The position numbers and the translations under genes were made by a program. DNA of 64,000 nucleotides from an uncultured Kiloniellaceae bacterium (GTDB lineage: Bacteria; Pseudomonadota; Alphaproteobacteria; Kiloniellales; Kiloniellaceae). The notes beneath the pieces were generated by a model. That model did no database searches. It worked only from the letters and a program-made list of their open reading frames with translations, and had not been told where the DNA came from. The stretch spans positions 124,001-188,000 of the forward strand of contig CANMQP010000012.1 of NCBI GenBank assembly GCA_947500035.1, written 5' to 3'. Shown piece by piece: positions 8,534-18,024 of this stretch (its first letter is position 1; the number at the start of each line of letters is the position of its first letter).

Positions 8534-9688
8534 TTACATCGAGCACTCGGAGGCATAGGCATCCGCGTGATCCTTCAGGCCGACACCAACGATCTTGTTG
8601 GTCAGAACATCGCCCTCCTTGATCACCTCGCGCACATAAATGTCCTGGATGGGGTGATTGTTCGGGCCGAACTTGAAAGCTCCACGGACAGACTCGAACT
8701 CAGCAGCCTTGAGTGCTGCGCGGAATGCATCGGCGTCTTCCACGCCGCCGGTTTTTTCCAGCGCGGATGCAATCAAGCGCGCCGCGTCGTAACCCTGACT
8801 GGCGTAAAGCGACGGCAGACGGCCGTACTCCGCCTGAAATTCTGCAACAAAAGCCTTGTTGGCTGCATTGTCGATATCCTTGTTCCACTGCGAGGAGTTC
8901 TTGACCCCGAGCGCCGCATCGCCGACCGCTTTCAGGATACCCTGGTCGAAGGAAAAGGCCGGACCGAAGACAGGGGCCTCGATACCCGACTGGGCATACT
9001 GCTTCATGAAGGCGATCCCCATGCCACCGGGCAGGAAGAAAAAGACCGAATCAGGCTTGGCCTCCCGGATCGCGGCCAATTCCGCCGCGTAATCCTTCTG
9101 ACCCAACTTGGTGAAGGTCTCGCCGGCCAATTCGCCCTTATAGAAGCGCTTGAAGCCCGTAAGCGCATCCTTACCCGCAGGGTAGTTCGGCGCCAGAATG
9201 TAGGCGTTTTTCAGGTTCTGACTGGAAACGTATGCACCCATCGCTTCATGCAGATTGTCGTTCTGCCAGGCCACGTTGAAGTAGTTCTCGTGACAGAGTT
9301 TGCCGGCCAGTTGCGAGGGGCCCGCATTGGGACTGACGTAGAAGGTGCCGCCCTTGACCGCGGAGGGCACAACGGCCAGCGCCAGGTTCGACCATACCAG
9401 ACCGGTCAGGATATCGACCTTGTCGCGTTTGAGGAACTTGTCGGCAATCTGCTTTGCTTTGTCGGGCTTGCGGGCATCGTCCTCGATCATCACCTCGACA
9501 TCCTGGCCGCCGAGCTTGCCGCCGCCCTGCTTGACCGCCAGCGCGAAGCCGTCACGGATGTCGATACCCAGGCTGGACCCGCCGCCCGAAAGCGTCGTGA
9601 TCATGCCGATTTTTACATTCTCCGCCTGCGCCATGGCAGGCATGGAAACACTGGCCGCCAGTGCCAGCGCGAGTAGCTTGCTTTTCAT
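8534..9688 (-). CDS. ABC transporter substrate-binding protein, LivK/aromatic-acid type
   Basis: 384 aa from the ATG at 9688, which follows GGGAGA by seven bases; an ATG 15 bp earlier is spaced badly. A signal peptide is clear (MKSKLLALALAASVSMPAMAQA), giving a periplasmic protein beginning ENVKIGMITTLSGGGSSLG. Type I periplasmic fold with GIDIRDGFALAVKQGGGKLGG and an ABC-type C terminus ending in YASECSM. It is first among the transporter genes and lies just after the aryl-CoA ligase gene, so it is expected to bind the aromatic acid that the ligase activates. Confidence 0.9.
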   Translation of the reverse strand: MKSKLLALALAASVSMPAMAQAENVKIGMITTLSGGGSSLGIDIRDGFALAVKQGGGKLGGQDVEVMIEDDARKPDKAKQIADKFLKRDKVDILTGLVWSNLALAVVPSAVKGGTFYVSPNAGPSQLAGKLCHENYFNVAWQNDNLHEAMGAYVSSQNLKNAYILAPNYPAGKDALTGFKRFYKGELAGETFTKLGQKDYAAELAAIREAKPDSVFFFLPGGMGIAFMKQYAQSGIEAPVFGPAFSFDQGILKAVGDAALGVKNSSQWNKDIDNAANKAFVAEFQAEYGRLPSLYASQGYDAARLIASALEKTGGVEDADAFRAALKAAEFESVRGAFKFGPNNHPIQDIYVREVIKEGDVLTNKIVGVGLKDHADAYASECSM

Positions 9689-9701
9689 ATGAGTGTCTCC
9701 C

Positions 9702-9739
9702 ATTGGTAGCCCTGTTACGTATTGGTAGCCCTGTTACGT
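9702..9739. repeat. Perfect 19-bp tandem duplication
   Basis: ATTGGTAGCCCTGTTACGT occurs twice head to tail (9702-9720 and 9721-9739). The distal copy contains the TAA stop of the aryl-CoA ligase gene and the proximal copy reaches the leader of the binding-protein gene, just before its GGGAGA ribosome-binding site. It duplicates the stop region without altering either protein, as a slippage event would. Confidence 0.9.
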
Positions 9740-11368
9740 GGCCTTTTCGGCCTTGAGTTTAAAACGCTGTACTTTCCCTGTTGGTGTTTTCGGCAGCGCT
9801 TTGGTGAATAGGATTGATCTCGGGTATTTGTAGGGTGCGATCACCGATTTCACGTGATCCTGCAGATGCTTCACCAGCGCCTCGTCACCGTCAACAGATT
9901 CGCGCAAAACCACGTGCGCCTGGACGATGGTTCCTCGATCCGGATCGTCGGCTCCGACAACGGCGCACTCCGCCACATCAGGGTGGGTGAGGAGCGCGTC
10001 TTCCACTTCGGGGCCGGCAATGTTGTAGCCGGAGGACACGATCATATCGTCCGCCCGCGCCGCAAAGTGGAAGTAACCCTCGGCATCCTGGCTGAAGGCG
10101 TCCCCTGTCAGGTTCCAGCCCTTGCGGACATAGGATTTCTGCCGGTCGCCACCCAGATAGCGGCAGCCGGTCGGGCCCCGGACCGCCAGCTTGCCGACTT
10201 CACCGGCCGGTAGGGGTTTCATCTTGTCGTCAACGATCATTGCTTCGTAACCCGGCACCGGCTTTCCGGTCGCGCCGGGCAAAATGTCGTCCGGGTAGTT
10301 GGTGATGAAAATATGCAGGAGCTCGGTCGCGCCGATGCCATCCAGGATCGGAACCCCGGTCGCGGCTGTCCAGGCATCGAAGGTCGCTTTGGGCAGGGTT
10401 TCACCGGCAGAAACCGCCAGTCGGAGCGAGGAAAGATCTCCCCGGCCCTCTGCAACTTCGCCCATCATGACCCGGTAGGCCGTCGGCGCCGTAAAGCAGA
10501 TGGTCGCGCCCTGCTCTTCGATGGTCTTGAGCAGATTGGCCGGACGGCCATCCTCAACCAGAACCGCCGTCGCGCCGAAGCGAAGCGGAAAAACCGCGAG
10601 ACCACCGAGCCCAAAGGTGAAGGCCAAGGGCGGTGAGCCGATGAAGACATCTTCGGGGCTTGGCGCCAGAACCGAAGCGGCGTAGCCGTCGGCAATCGCC
10701 AGGATATCCCGGTGGAAGTGCATGGTCGCCTTAGGGGCCCCGGTGCTGCCGGAGGTAAAGCCCAGCAACGCCACATCGTCACGTCCGGTCTTCACCGCCT
10801 CGAAGGTCGCGGGCTTTTCCGCCATGCGGGCTTCGAGTTCGCCCTGACGCGCGCTGGTTCCGTCAAAGGTCAGGATTTTTTTGAGATATGCACTGGACCC
10901 TGCACAAGCTTCCAACTCATCCTTCAGCCGTTGATCGCAAAGCGCAAAGCCGATCTCAGCTTTGTCGACGATCTTGGCCAGCTCCCCGGCGCGCAGCATC
11001 GGCATGCTATTGACCACCACAGCGCCGGCCTTGGTCGCACCGAGCCAGGCCGCGACCATGCGCGGGTTATTGGCTGAGCGGATCAGAACCCGGTAGCCGG
11101 GCACGACCCCCATGTCTTCGATCAGCACCTGCGCGATGCGGTTACTCTCAGCGGCCAGTTCCCGGTAGGTGAAACTCTCGCCTTCGCCCTTGACGGCCGC
11201 CTGATCGCCCAGGCCCTTTGCCACCACACCGTCGGTCAGTTCGACCGCCGCGTTGATGTAGTCGGGATATTGGAACTCCGACCGGTCGAGCAGAATCTCG
11301 GGCCAGTCTTCCAGCGGCGGAAGGTGATCCCGGCTGTAGTTATCCAGATGGGCGGAGGGTCCCAGCAT
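9734..11368 (-). CDS. abmG: Aryl-CoA ligase, probable 2-aminobenzoate-CoA ligase
   Basis: 544 aa acyl-adenylate-forming enzyme. The phosphate-binding loop FTSGSTGAPK is at 204-213, the adenylation motif DGIGATELLHIFI follows around 340, LTGDAF and the hinge region near 420, and the C-terminal lysine motif TPTGKVQRFKLK near 530. The N terminus (DNYSRDHLPP) is of the benzoate/2-aminobenzoate ligase type. It activates the ring acid to its CoA ester, step one of the hybrid pathway; the aminobenzoate specificity comes from the adjacent monooxygenase/reductase fusion, not from residues I can read. Two bases separate it from the acyl-CoA dehydrogenase gene. Confidence 0.82.
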   Translation of the reverse strand: MLGPSAHLDNYSRDHLPPLEDWPEILLDRSEFQYPDYINAAVELTDGVVAKGLGDQAAVKGEGESFTYRELAAESNRIAQVLIEDMGVVPGYRVLIRSANNPRMVAAWLGATKAGAVVVNSMPMLRAGELAKIVDKAEIGFALCDQRLKDELEACAGSSAYLKKILTFDGTSARQGELEARMAEKPATFEAVKTGRDDVALLGFTSGSTGAPKATMHFHRDILAIADGYAASVLAPSPEDVFIGSPPLAFTFGLGGLAVFPLRFGATAVLVEDGRPANLLKTIEEQGATICFTAPTAYRVMMGEVAEGRGDLSSLRLAVSAGETLPKATFDAWTAATGVPILDGIGATELLHIFITNYPDDILPGATGKPVPGYEAMIVDDKMKPLPAGEVGKLAVRGPTGCRYLGGDRQKSYVRKGWNLTGDAFSQDAEGYFHFAARADDMIVSSGYNIAGPEVEDALLTHPDVAECAVVGADDPDRGTIVQAHVVLRESVDGDEALVKHLQDHVKSVIAPYKYPRSILFTKALPKTPTGKVQRFKLKAEKAT

Positions 11369-11370
11369 GA

Positions 11371-12546
11371 TCAGCCTCCCTCAAGAGCAGCGGCTTCAGC
11401 CAGCGCCTGCCGGGCAATGACGACCTTCTGCACTTCCGAAGCGCCTTCGTAGATCCGGAGCGCGCGGATTTCCCGATAGAGCGATTCGACAATCTGCCCG
11501 CAGCGCACGCCGTCCCCGCCGTGGATCTGCACCGCCTTGTCGATCACCGACTGGGCCGCTTCGGTCGCATAAAGCTTGGCCATGGCCGCTTCACGGGTGA
11601 CGCGCGGCGCGCCCCGGTCCTTGGTCCAGGCGGCCCGGTAGATCAGCAGCGCCGACGCATCGACATCCAGCGCCATCTCCGCCAGTTGCCCCTGCACAAG
11701 CTGCAGCTCGGCCAGCGGCGCACCGAAGAGTTCGCGTTTGGCCGCCCGTGTCAGGGCTTCGTCCAGCGCGCGGCGGGCAAAGCCCAGCGCGGCAGCGCCG
11801 ACCGTGGAGCGGAAGACGTCGAGCACGCTCATAGCGATTTTGAAGCCCTGGCCCGAAGCCCCGATCATGGCCTCTGTGGGCACTCGGCAATTCTTGAACT
11901 CCAGTCGTGCCAAGGGATGGGGCGCGACCACGTCGATGCGTTCGGCAATCTCCAGGCCGGGTGTATCCCCCGGAACGATAAAGGCGGAGAGCCCGCGCGC
12001 GCCGGGCGCGTCGCCGGTCCGGGCAAAGACCACATAGAGATCGGCAATGCCGCCGTTGGAGATCCAGGTCTTTTCGCCTTCGAGAATGTAGTCGTCACCG
12101 TCTTTGCTCGCTGTCATCTCGATATTGGCGACGTCGGATCCGGAGCGCGGCTCGGAGAGAGCGAAGGCGGCAATGGCATTGCCTGCCCGCGTCCGGGGCA
12201 GCCAGGTCGCCCGCTGCGTCTCACTGCCGAAGAGTGAGATCGACCCGGCGCCCAGGCCCTGCATGGCAAAGGCAAAGTCTGCCAAGCCGTCATGCCGCGC
12301 GAGCGTCTCGCGGATCAGGCAAAGGCTACGCACATCCATCCGCGAGTCAGGATCGGCGGGATCCGGCGCGGAGTACGTCAACCATCCGCCCTGCCCCAGC
12401 ATCGCGACCAGTTTCCGGCAGGTCGCGTCGGTGTCGCTGTGATCGAGCCCGCTAAGTTTCTCTGCCGCCCAGCCTTCGAGTTCCTCCGCGAGCACCCGGT
12501 GCGGGTCATCAAAAAAGGGCCAGGATAGAAAGCTCTTGTCGCTCAT
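11371..12546 (-). CDS. Acyl-CoA dehydrogenase
   Basis: 391 aa flavoprotein. Family motifs: [15 protein letters not shown] (FAD and substrate binding) around 150, [15 protein letters not shown], and the C-terminal [19 protein letters not shown], where the Glu of YEG is the position of the catalytic base in short/medium-chain enzymes. Within the operon it should oxidise a ring-derived acyl-CoA after reduction or ring opening of aminobenzoyl-CoA. 3 bp from the enoyl-CoA hydratase gene. Confidence 0.87.
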   Translation of the reverse strand: MSDKSFLSWPFFDDPHRVLAEELEGWAAEKLSGLDHSDTDATCRKLVAMLGQGGWLTYSAPDPADPDSRMDVRSLCLIRETLARHDGLADFAFAMQGLGAGSISLFGSETQRATWLPRTRAGNAIAAFALSEPRSGSDVANIEMTASKDGDDYILEGEKTWISNGGIADLYVVFARTGDAPGARGLSAFIVPGDTPGLEIAERIDVVAPHPLARLEFKNCRVPTEAMIGASGQGFKIAMSVLDVFRSTVGAAALGFARRALDEALTRAAKRELFGAPLAELQLVQGQLAEMALDVDASALLIYRAAWTKDRGAPRVTREAAMAKLYATEAAQSVIDKAVQIHGGDGVRCGQIVESLYREIRALRIYEGASEVQKVVIARQALAEAAALEGG

Positions 12547-12549
12547 GGC

Positions 12550-13353
12550 TCAATCACCCTCGAAAACCGGCTTTTGCTTCTCGATAAAGGCATCGTGCGC
12601 CCGCTTGAAATCGCGGGTCTGCATGCAGATTGCCTGAGCCTGGGCCTCCGCCTCGATCGCCTGATCCAGGGTCATGGACCATTCCTGATTCAACATGGTC
12701 TTGGTCATCATATTGCCGAAGTTAGGTCCCGCGGCAAAGCGCTGCGCCAGAGCGATAGCCTCGTCTTCCAAACTATCCGCTTCGACAAGGCGATTAAAGA
12801 AGCCCCAGCGCTCGCCCTCGTCGGCAGACATGGAACGGCCGGAGTAAAGCAGTTCCGCCGCGCGACCCTGCCCGATGACACGCGGCAGCATGGCACAGGC
12901 CCCCATATCGCATCCGGCCAGACCGACACGGGTGAAGAGGAAGGCGGTCTTTGCCTCCGGCGTGCCCAGGCGCAAATCCGAGAAAAGCGCGATCATAGCC
13001 CCCGCGCCGACGCAAACCCCATCGACCGCCGCAACAATCGGCTGAGGACAAGCCCGCATGGCCTTGACCAGGTCACCGGTCATGCGGGTGAATTCCAGCA
13101 GGCCCTTCATATCCCGGTCGAGCAGCGGGCCGATGATGTCCTTCACGTCCCCGCCCGAACAGAAGTTCCCGCCGTTGGAGGCGAAGACAACTGCTTTCAC
13201 TTCGTCAATGTAGACCAGGTCGCGAAAGAGATCGCGCAGCTCGGCATAGGACTCGAAGGTCAATGGATTCTTGCGGTCGGGCCGGTCCAGCGAAATCACG
13301 CCGACGCTGCCGTCCATCCGCCAGTTAAAGTGCTGAGGTTTGAATTCGGTCAT
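12550..13353 (-). CDS. Enoyl-CoA hydratase/isomerase family protein
   Basis: 267 aa from ATG 13353; an ATG three codons upstream sits almost on the GAGAG ribosome-binding site and is less likely. Crotonase motifs: [11 protein letters not shown] oxyanion-hole loop, [20 protein letters not shown] second loop, then [17 protein letters not shown], where the classic Glu-containing P-G-GG segment is replaced by a Cys-Asp-Met run. Such altered sites occur in crotonases with hydrolase or ring-cleaving chemistry, so C-C cleavage is as plausible as hydration. Confidence 0.85.
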   Translation of the reverse strand: MTEFKPQHFNWRMDGSVGVISLDRPDRKNPLTFESYAELRDLFRDLVYIDEVKAVVFASNGGNFCSGGDVKDIIGPLLDRDMKGLLEFTRMTGDLVKAMRACPQPIVAAVDGVCVGAGAMIALFSDLRLGTPEAKTAFLFTRVGLAGCDMGACAMLPRVIGQGRAAELLYSGRSMSADEGERWGFFNRLVEADSLEDEAIALAQRFAAGPNFGNMMTKTMLNQEWSMTLDQAIEAEAQAQAICMQTRDFKRAHDAFIEKQKPVFEGD

Positions 13354-13365
13354 AGCCGCCATCTC

Positions 13366-13854
13366 TCATCGGCTCCTTTGAGTTTCGTTGAAGCGGCTCA
13401 GGAGGCTGATCAGGTCCGCCGCTTCCTCCGCAGAAACCTCCGAGAGCAGGCCATCGACCCAACCCTCGTGTGCCTCCGCCATCTCACCGAAGGCCGCGAC
13501 ACCCTTCGGGGTCAAGCGCACGAAAGTGGCCCGGCGGTCTTTTTTGTCCGGCACGCGCACGACCAGACCTTCCAGCACCAGCCGGTCGATGATCCCGGTC
13601 ACATTACCGTTCGAGACCATGAGAAAGCGCGAGAGTTCGGTCATGGTCATGCCGTCCTGGCAGCGATGCAGCGCCGCCAGAACATCGAAGCGCGGCAGGG
13701 TGGCATCGAAGTCCTTGCGCAGACGCTCCCGCAGTTCCCCCTCGACGGAGCGGGTTGCCCGCAAGAGCCGCAACCACAGGCGCAGACGCTGTTTGCTGAG
13801 CTTTGCAGTCTCCGGCTTGGTGACTGCTGCAGATGTTCCGCTGCCGGATGTCAC
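13366..13854 (-). CDS. MarR family transcriptional regulator
   Basis: 162 aa from a GTG at 13854. The open frame continues upstream but that stretch overlaps the SDR gene; GTG is preceded by GGAGG and overlaps the SDR stop as GTGA, fixing the start. Winged-helix signature: MTMTELSRFLMVSNGNVTGI recognition region and wing DKKDRRATFVRLTPKG. Encoded inside the operon between the SDR and hydratase genes, it probably represses the operon and is released by the aromatic acid or its CoA thioester, as for other MarR proteins of aromatic catabolism (inference). Confidence 0.88.
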   Translation of the reverse strand: MTSGSGTSAAVTKPETAKLSKQRLRLWLRLLRATRSVEGELRERLRKDFDATLPRFDVLAALHRCQDGMTMTELSRFLMVSNGNVTGIIDRLVLEGLVVRVPDKKDRRATFVRLTPKGVAAFGEMAEAHEGWVDGLLSEVSAEEAADLISLLSRFNETQRSR

Positions 13855-14615
13855 GTGACCTCCCCTCCGGAAATGGAAATGGCCTGCCCGGTCACCGAAG
13901 CCGATGCGGAACCGCAAAGCCAGACCACGCTCTCCGCCACTTCCTCCGGCTGCACAAACCGGCCTTGCGGATTGGACGCCGCGAGCGACTTTCGGGCCTC
14001 TTCCTCGCTGCGGCCTGTCTTCTCGATGATCTTGGCAATGGACTCCGCCAGGAGCGGCGTCTCGGTAAATCCGGGGCAGACTGCGTTGACGGTGATTCCG
14101 GTCTTCGCCAATTCGCTCGCCATGGCGCGGGTCAGGCCCACGACCCCATGCTTCGCGGCACAGTAAGCGGCAACATAAGGATAGCCTTTGAGGCCCGCCG
14201 TGCTGCTGACAAAAAGAATACGCCCCTGATTGGACGCGAGCATGTCGGCCAGAGCTTCGCGCGCACAGAGAAAGCTGCCGGTGAGGTTTACCGAAAGCAT
14301 TCGCTCCCACTGATCGAGACTCGTGTTCTTCAACGCCACACTCTCCGCCGCACCCGCATTGGCCACCAGGATGCTCACCGGGCCATGGGCCGCGCGCGCA
14401 GCTTCGAACATCGTGCGCACCTCCACTTCGTCGGTCACATCGGCCTGCACGATCGCGGCGCCCGGAATTTCTGCAGCCTTGGCCTCCAAGGGCTCGCGCC
14501 GCCGTCCGGCGAGCGTGATCTTTGCACCCGCTGTGGCAAGGCTATGGGCGATCGCCGCACCGACCCCGGTTCCGCCGCCCGTCACAAGAGCATGTTTTCC
14601 CGCGAGCTGCGTCAC
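13851..14615 (-). CDS. Short-chain dehydrogenase/reductase
   Basis: 254 aa. NAD(P)-binding TGGGTGVG at about 11-18, VANAG near 85, catalytic Ser in LFVSSTAG and Tyr-x3-Lys in AAYCAAKHG, then the PGFTETPL loop. Expected to act as a 3-hydroxyacyl-CoA dehydrogenase or ring-ketone reductase in the anthranilate pathway. Starts 3 bp after the monooxygenase/reductase gene and overlaps marR by 4 bp. Confidence 0.88.
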   Translation of the reverse strand: MTQLAGKHALVTGGGTGVGAAIAHSLATAGAKITLAGRRREPLEAKAAEIPGAAIVQADVTDEVEVRTMFEAARAAHGPVSILVANAGAAESVALKNTSLDQWERMLSVNLTGSFLCAREALADMLASNQGRILFVSSTAGLKGYPYVAAYCAAKHGVVGLTRAMASELAKTGITVNAVCPGFTETPLLAESIAKIIEKTGRSEEEARKSLAASNPQGRFVQPEEVAESVVWLCGSASASVTGQAISISGGEVT

Positions 14616-14618
14616 CGG

Positions 14619-16910
14619 CTAGACCTTCATCACCGTGGCTTCGGCGCGGGCGGCCAATCGCTGCATCTGATCCCGTCCCGCATGGTACTGTTTGGGCCAA
14701 TCGGCGCGATCATAGCCCAACTGCGCAGCCGCGTGCAGAGTCCAGTAGGGGTTGGTCAGGTGCGGACGCGCGAGACAGCATAGATCCGCACGGCCCGCCA
14801 TCAGGATGGAGTTCACGTGATCCGGCTCATAGATGTTGCCCACCGCCATAGTGGCGATCCCCGCCTCGTTACGAATGCGGTCGGAGAAGGGTGTCTGGAA
14901 CATGCGGCCGTAAACCGGTTGCGCCTTCTTCGAGGTCTGACCGGCGGAAACATCGATGATGTCGACGCCTTCGTCCTTCAGGATCCGGGCAATTTCCACC
15001 GCTTCCATGGGCGTCACACCTTCGTCGCCGACCCAGTCGTTCGCGGAAATGCGCACGGAGATCGGCTTCTCATCGGGCCAGACCGCACGTACCGCCCGGA
15101 AGACCTCCAGCGGAAAGCGCAGACGGTTCTCCAGCGAACCGCCGTATTCGTCGCCGCGGCGATTGGTCAGCGGCGTGATAAAGGCCGACAGCAGATACCC
15201 GTGGGCGAAATGCAGTTCCAGCAGATCGAAGCCGCAACGCTCGGTCATCTCGGCGGCGCGCACGAAATCATCGCGAACCTTATCCATATCCGCGCGGGTC
15301 ATTTCACGCGGCGTTGCGTTCTTGTCGGACCAGGCCACCGGCGACGGCCCCAGGATCTCCCAGTTCTCGCCCGGCAGCGGCGCATCCATCTCGTCCCAAC
15401 CAAGCTGGGTGGAGCCCTTGGGGCCGGAATGCCCAAGCTGCATGGCCATCTTGGCCGGGGTCTCCGCATGGACGAAATCAACGATGCGCTTCCAGGCTTT
15501 CTCGTGCTCGGGCTCGTAGAGTCCGGTGCAGCCTGGTGTGATCCGGCCTTCGGGCGAAACACAGGTCATCTCGGTGTAGACCAGGCCCGCGCCCCCCAGC
15601 GCCCGGCTGGTATAGTGGACGAAATGCCAGTCGTCCGGCGTCCCGTCCTTGGCCGAGTACTGCGCCATGGGCGAGACCACGATCCGGTTCTCCAGCTCCA
15701 GCCCGCGAATGCGGAAAGGCGTGAACATGGGCGGGCGTGAGTCCTTGGGAGCCTGCCCGGTCGAACGGCCTTCGAACCATTTCTCAGCGCCCTCCAGCCA
15801 GTCCTTGTCGCGCAGGCGCAGGTTTTCGTGACTGATCCGCTGAGACCGGGTCAGCAGCGAATAGGCGAACTGGGTCGGCGCCAGATCGAGATAGCGGTCG
15901 ATTTCCTCAAACCATTCCAGCGAATTGCGTGCCGCGCTCTGCAGTCGCAAGACCTCGAGACGGCGCTCATCCTCGTAACAGGCGAAGGCTTCTTCCATCG
16001 TGGCGTTACTGTGCAGGCGGTCGGCGAGATCGATCGCGCTCTCCAGGGCCAGCTTGGTTCCCGAACCGATGGAAAAATGTGCCGTCGCAGCCGCGTCGCC
16101 CATGAGAACGATATTTTTGTGCGACCACTTTTCGCAGAGAACCCGGGGGAAATTCAGCCAGGCAGATCCGCGCAGGTGCTTCGCGTTGGACATCAGCGCG
16201 TGACCATCCAGGTACTTCTCGAAGATCTTTTCGCAGGCCGCAATGGTCTCTTCCTGGCTCATCTTGTCGAAGCCGAAGTTCAACCAGGTGTCCTCCGCGC
16301 ACTCGACAATGAAGGTAGCGGTGTCGTCGTCGAACTGGTAGGCGTGGACCCAGATCCATCCGTGCTCGGTTTCCTCGAAGATGAAGGTAAAGGCGTCGTC
16401 GAATTTCTGATGGGTGCCGAGCCAGATGAATTTGCAGGCCCGCTTCTCGATATCCGGTTTGAAGACATCGGCGTGCTCGCTGCGCACCTTTGAGTTCAGT
16501 CCGTCGGAGGCCACGATCAGATCGTAGTCCGCGAAGTCCTCGGTCGAGCCGAACTCGCTTTCGAAGCGCAGCTCGACATCAAGTTCCCGCGCCCTGTCCT
16601 GCAGAAGATTGAGCAGTTTCTTGCGCCCGATCCCGCAAAAGCCGTGCCCGCCCGACACGATCTTTTCGCCCCGGTAATGGGTTGCGATGTCATCCCAGTA
16701 GGCAAAGTGCTCCCGGATCGACTTGGCGCTGATGGGATCGTTGAGTTGGCAGTTGTCCAGGGTTTCATCGGAAAGAACCACGCCCCAGCCGAAGGTATCG
16801 TTGGGCCGGTTCCGCTCGATCACGACGATCTCATGGGACGGATCGCGTAGCTTCATGCTGATCGCGAAGTAGAGTCCGGCTGGTCCGCCTCCAAGACAGG
16901 CAACGCGCAT
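14619..16910 (-). CDS. abmA: 2-aminobenzoyl-CoA monooxygenase/reductase (fusion)
   Basis: 763 aa from ATG 16910, seven bases after GGGAGAG. Two flavoenzyme halves are fused. Residues 1 to about 390 form a class A FAD monooxygenase ([12 protein letters not shown] at the start; [14 protein letters not shown] near 280). From about 395 there is an old-yellow-enzyme-like FMN reductase ([38 protein letters not shown]). This exact arrangement is known from 2-aminobenzoyl-CoA monooxygenase/reductase of Azoarcus evansii, which hydroxylates and then dearomatises 2-aminobenzoyl-CoA. Salicylyl-CoA 5-hydroxylase is an alternative annotation but is the single monooxygenase domain. First gene of the 13-gene operon. 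Confidence 0.88.
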   Translation of the reverse strand: MRVACLGGGPAGLYFAISMKLRDPSHEIVVIERNRPNDTFGWGVVLSDETLDNCQLNDPISAKSIREHFAYWDDIATHYRGEKIVSGGHGFCGIGRKKLLNLLQDRARELDVELRFESEFGSTEDFADYDLIVASDGLNSKVRSEHADVFKPDIEKRACKFIWLGTHQKFDDAFTFIFEETEHGWIWVHAYQFDDDTATFIVECAEDTWLNFGFDKMSQEETIAACEKIFEKYLDGHALMSNAKHLRGSAWLNFPRVLCEKWSHKNIVLMGDAAATAHFSIGSGTKLALESAIDLADRLHSNATMEEAFACYEDERRLEVLRLQSAARNSLEWFEEIDRYLDLAPTQFAYSLLTRSQRISHENLRLRDKDWLEGAEKWFEGRSTGQAPKDSRPPMFTPFRIRGLELENRIVVSPMAQYSAKDGTPDDWHFVHYTSRALGGAGLVYTEMTCVSPEGRITPGCTGLYEPEHEKAWKRIVDFVHAETPAKMAMQLGHSGPKGSTQLGWDEMDAPLPGENWEILGPSPVAWSDKNATPREMTRADMDKVRDDFVRAAEMTERCGFDLLELHFAHGYLLSAFITPLTNRRGDEYGGSLENRLRFPLEVFRAVRAVWPDEKPISVRISANDWVGDEGVTPMEAVEIARILKDEGVDIIDVSAGQTSKKAQPVYGRMFQTPFSDRIRNEAGIATMAVGNIYEPDHVNSILMAGRADLCCLARPHLTNPYWTLHAAAQLGYDRADWPKQYHAGRDQMQRLAARAEATVMKV

Positions 16911-16940
16911 CAAACTCTCCCTTCATCCAATTCCTGCGAT

Positions 16941-16969
16941 ACTATGCGACTTCGGAAAATTTGTTTCAA
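16941..16969 (-). promoter_or_regulatory. Putative sigma70 promoter of the anthranilate operon
   Basis: On the - strand TTGAAA (16969-16964) is followed after 17 bp by CATAGT (16946-16941), with transcription expected near 16934 and the ATG at 16910. The AT-rich stretch just upstream (16961-16983) is a plausible MarR target, though no clean palindrome is visible. Confidence 0.4.
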
Positions 16970-17040
16970 GTATAAAATATTTAGGCCTGAAGCTTTGAAA
17001 AGGAAGCTGTGCCCGCGGAAAAGTTGGAAATGTTGCTGCG

Positions 17041-18009
17041 TTAGCGGGAAAAAAGCCGGTCCAGCTCTGCCGTATCCATTTGGCCCTTGAGGCCGATCGC
17101 CACCAAAGTTGTGTGCTTGATATGGTCCGGCACCCTTGGGAGGGACTCGATTTCGACCCGTCCACCGACCGCCTGCACCAGCGCCCAACGCCCGTCCAGC
17201 TTCACGAAGCCTTTCAGCCGGAGCAAGCCCGCGGGAAGATCTTTGAGCACCTCAGCAAGCGCCTGTTGTCCGAAGATGCAATCGCGCGAGAGCGACCAAC
17301 GCGAATAGAGATCCTCGTGATCTTCAGTGTGATCATGGTGGGCGTGATCGTGGCCAGCGTGATCGCGATTGGCGCAGCCCTGCGGGATCTCATCCACTTC
17401 GGCGGACGACAAACTCCCCAATAACACCTCGAGCGGTACCCGGCCGAAGCTCGCCTCGATTTGCCGGGCAGTGGGCGCAAGCGCCGCGACCTGCACCTTG
17501 AGCTCTGAAAGAGCGTCAGGCGATTGAAGATCGCTTTTGCTGACGACGATCAAGTCCGCAGCTGCAATCTGGCGAACCACAGAACTTCCGATCTGTGCAT
17601 CATCGACCAATCCCGCGAAGCCAAGGGCGTCAAGCAACGCGATAGTTCCATCGAGGCGCAGCTCCGGCTCGGCCCGGGCGATTTCCGAGATACGGGTCGG
17701 ATCGGCGACGCCGCTGGCCTCGATCAGCAGATGATCCGGACGCGGTTGCCGGTCCAGGGCGTCTGAAAGCGCGTAAAAAAGATCGCCGCCCATGGAACAG
17801 CAGATACAGCCGTTGGCCAGGATCAGGGTGTCACCCTCCTGCGATTCGATCAGATCCGCATCGATGGCGATATCGCCGAAGTCATTGACCAGCACCATGA
17901 TCCTCCGGCCATCTGCATGACGCAGCAGGTGATTGACCAGCGTCGTCTTGCCGGCACCGAGATAGCCGGTGATGACGGTCAGAGGCAGGCGCTGATCCCC
18001 GGAACTCAT
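17041..18009 (-). CDS. CobW/COG0523-family metal-handling GTPase
   Basis: 322 aa G3E GTPase. Walker A GYLGAGKTT at 15-23, the metal-binding CICC at 68-71, VSKSD at 156-160 in place of NKxD, and a histidine-rich loop (217-231, seven His) typical of Zn or other divalent-metal chaperones, followed by the CobW C-terminal domain. It begins 15 bp after an amidohydrolase gene in the same direction. Metal delivery to that enzyme is a reasonable hypothesis, since G3E proteins are often encoded beside their client metalloenzymes. No Zur-like box was recognised nearby. Confidence 0.9.
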   Translation of the reverse strand: MSSGDQRLPLTVITGYLGAGKTTLVNHLLRHADGRRIMVLVNDFGDIAIDADLIESQEGDTLILANGCICCSMGGDLFYALSDALDRQPRPDHLLIEASGVADPTRISEIARAEPELRLDGTIALLDALGFAGLVDDAQIGSSVVRQIAAADLIVVSKSDLQSPDALSELKVQVAALAPTARQIEASFGRVPLEVLLGSLSSAEVDEIPQGCANRDHAGHDHAHHDHTEDHEDLYSRWSLSRDCIFGQQALAEVLKDLPAGLLRLKGFVKLDGRWALVQAVGGRVEIESLPRVPDHIKHTTLVAIGLKGQMDTAELDRLFSR

Positions 18010-18024
18010 GGCTGTATTTGCTCT

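Noticed and set aside
8321-9676. 451-aa + strand frame opposite the binding protein gene
   Set aside because: The opposite strand encodes a signal-peptide-bearing receptor with family motifs; this frame shows none.
13855-14310. Long upstream extension of the MarR reading frame
   Set aside because: It runs antisense-frame through the SDR gene with no conserved sequence, and the GTG at 13854 has a GGAGG site and couples to the SDR stop.
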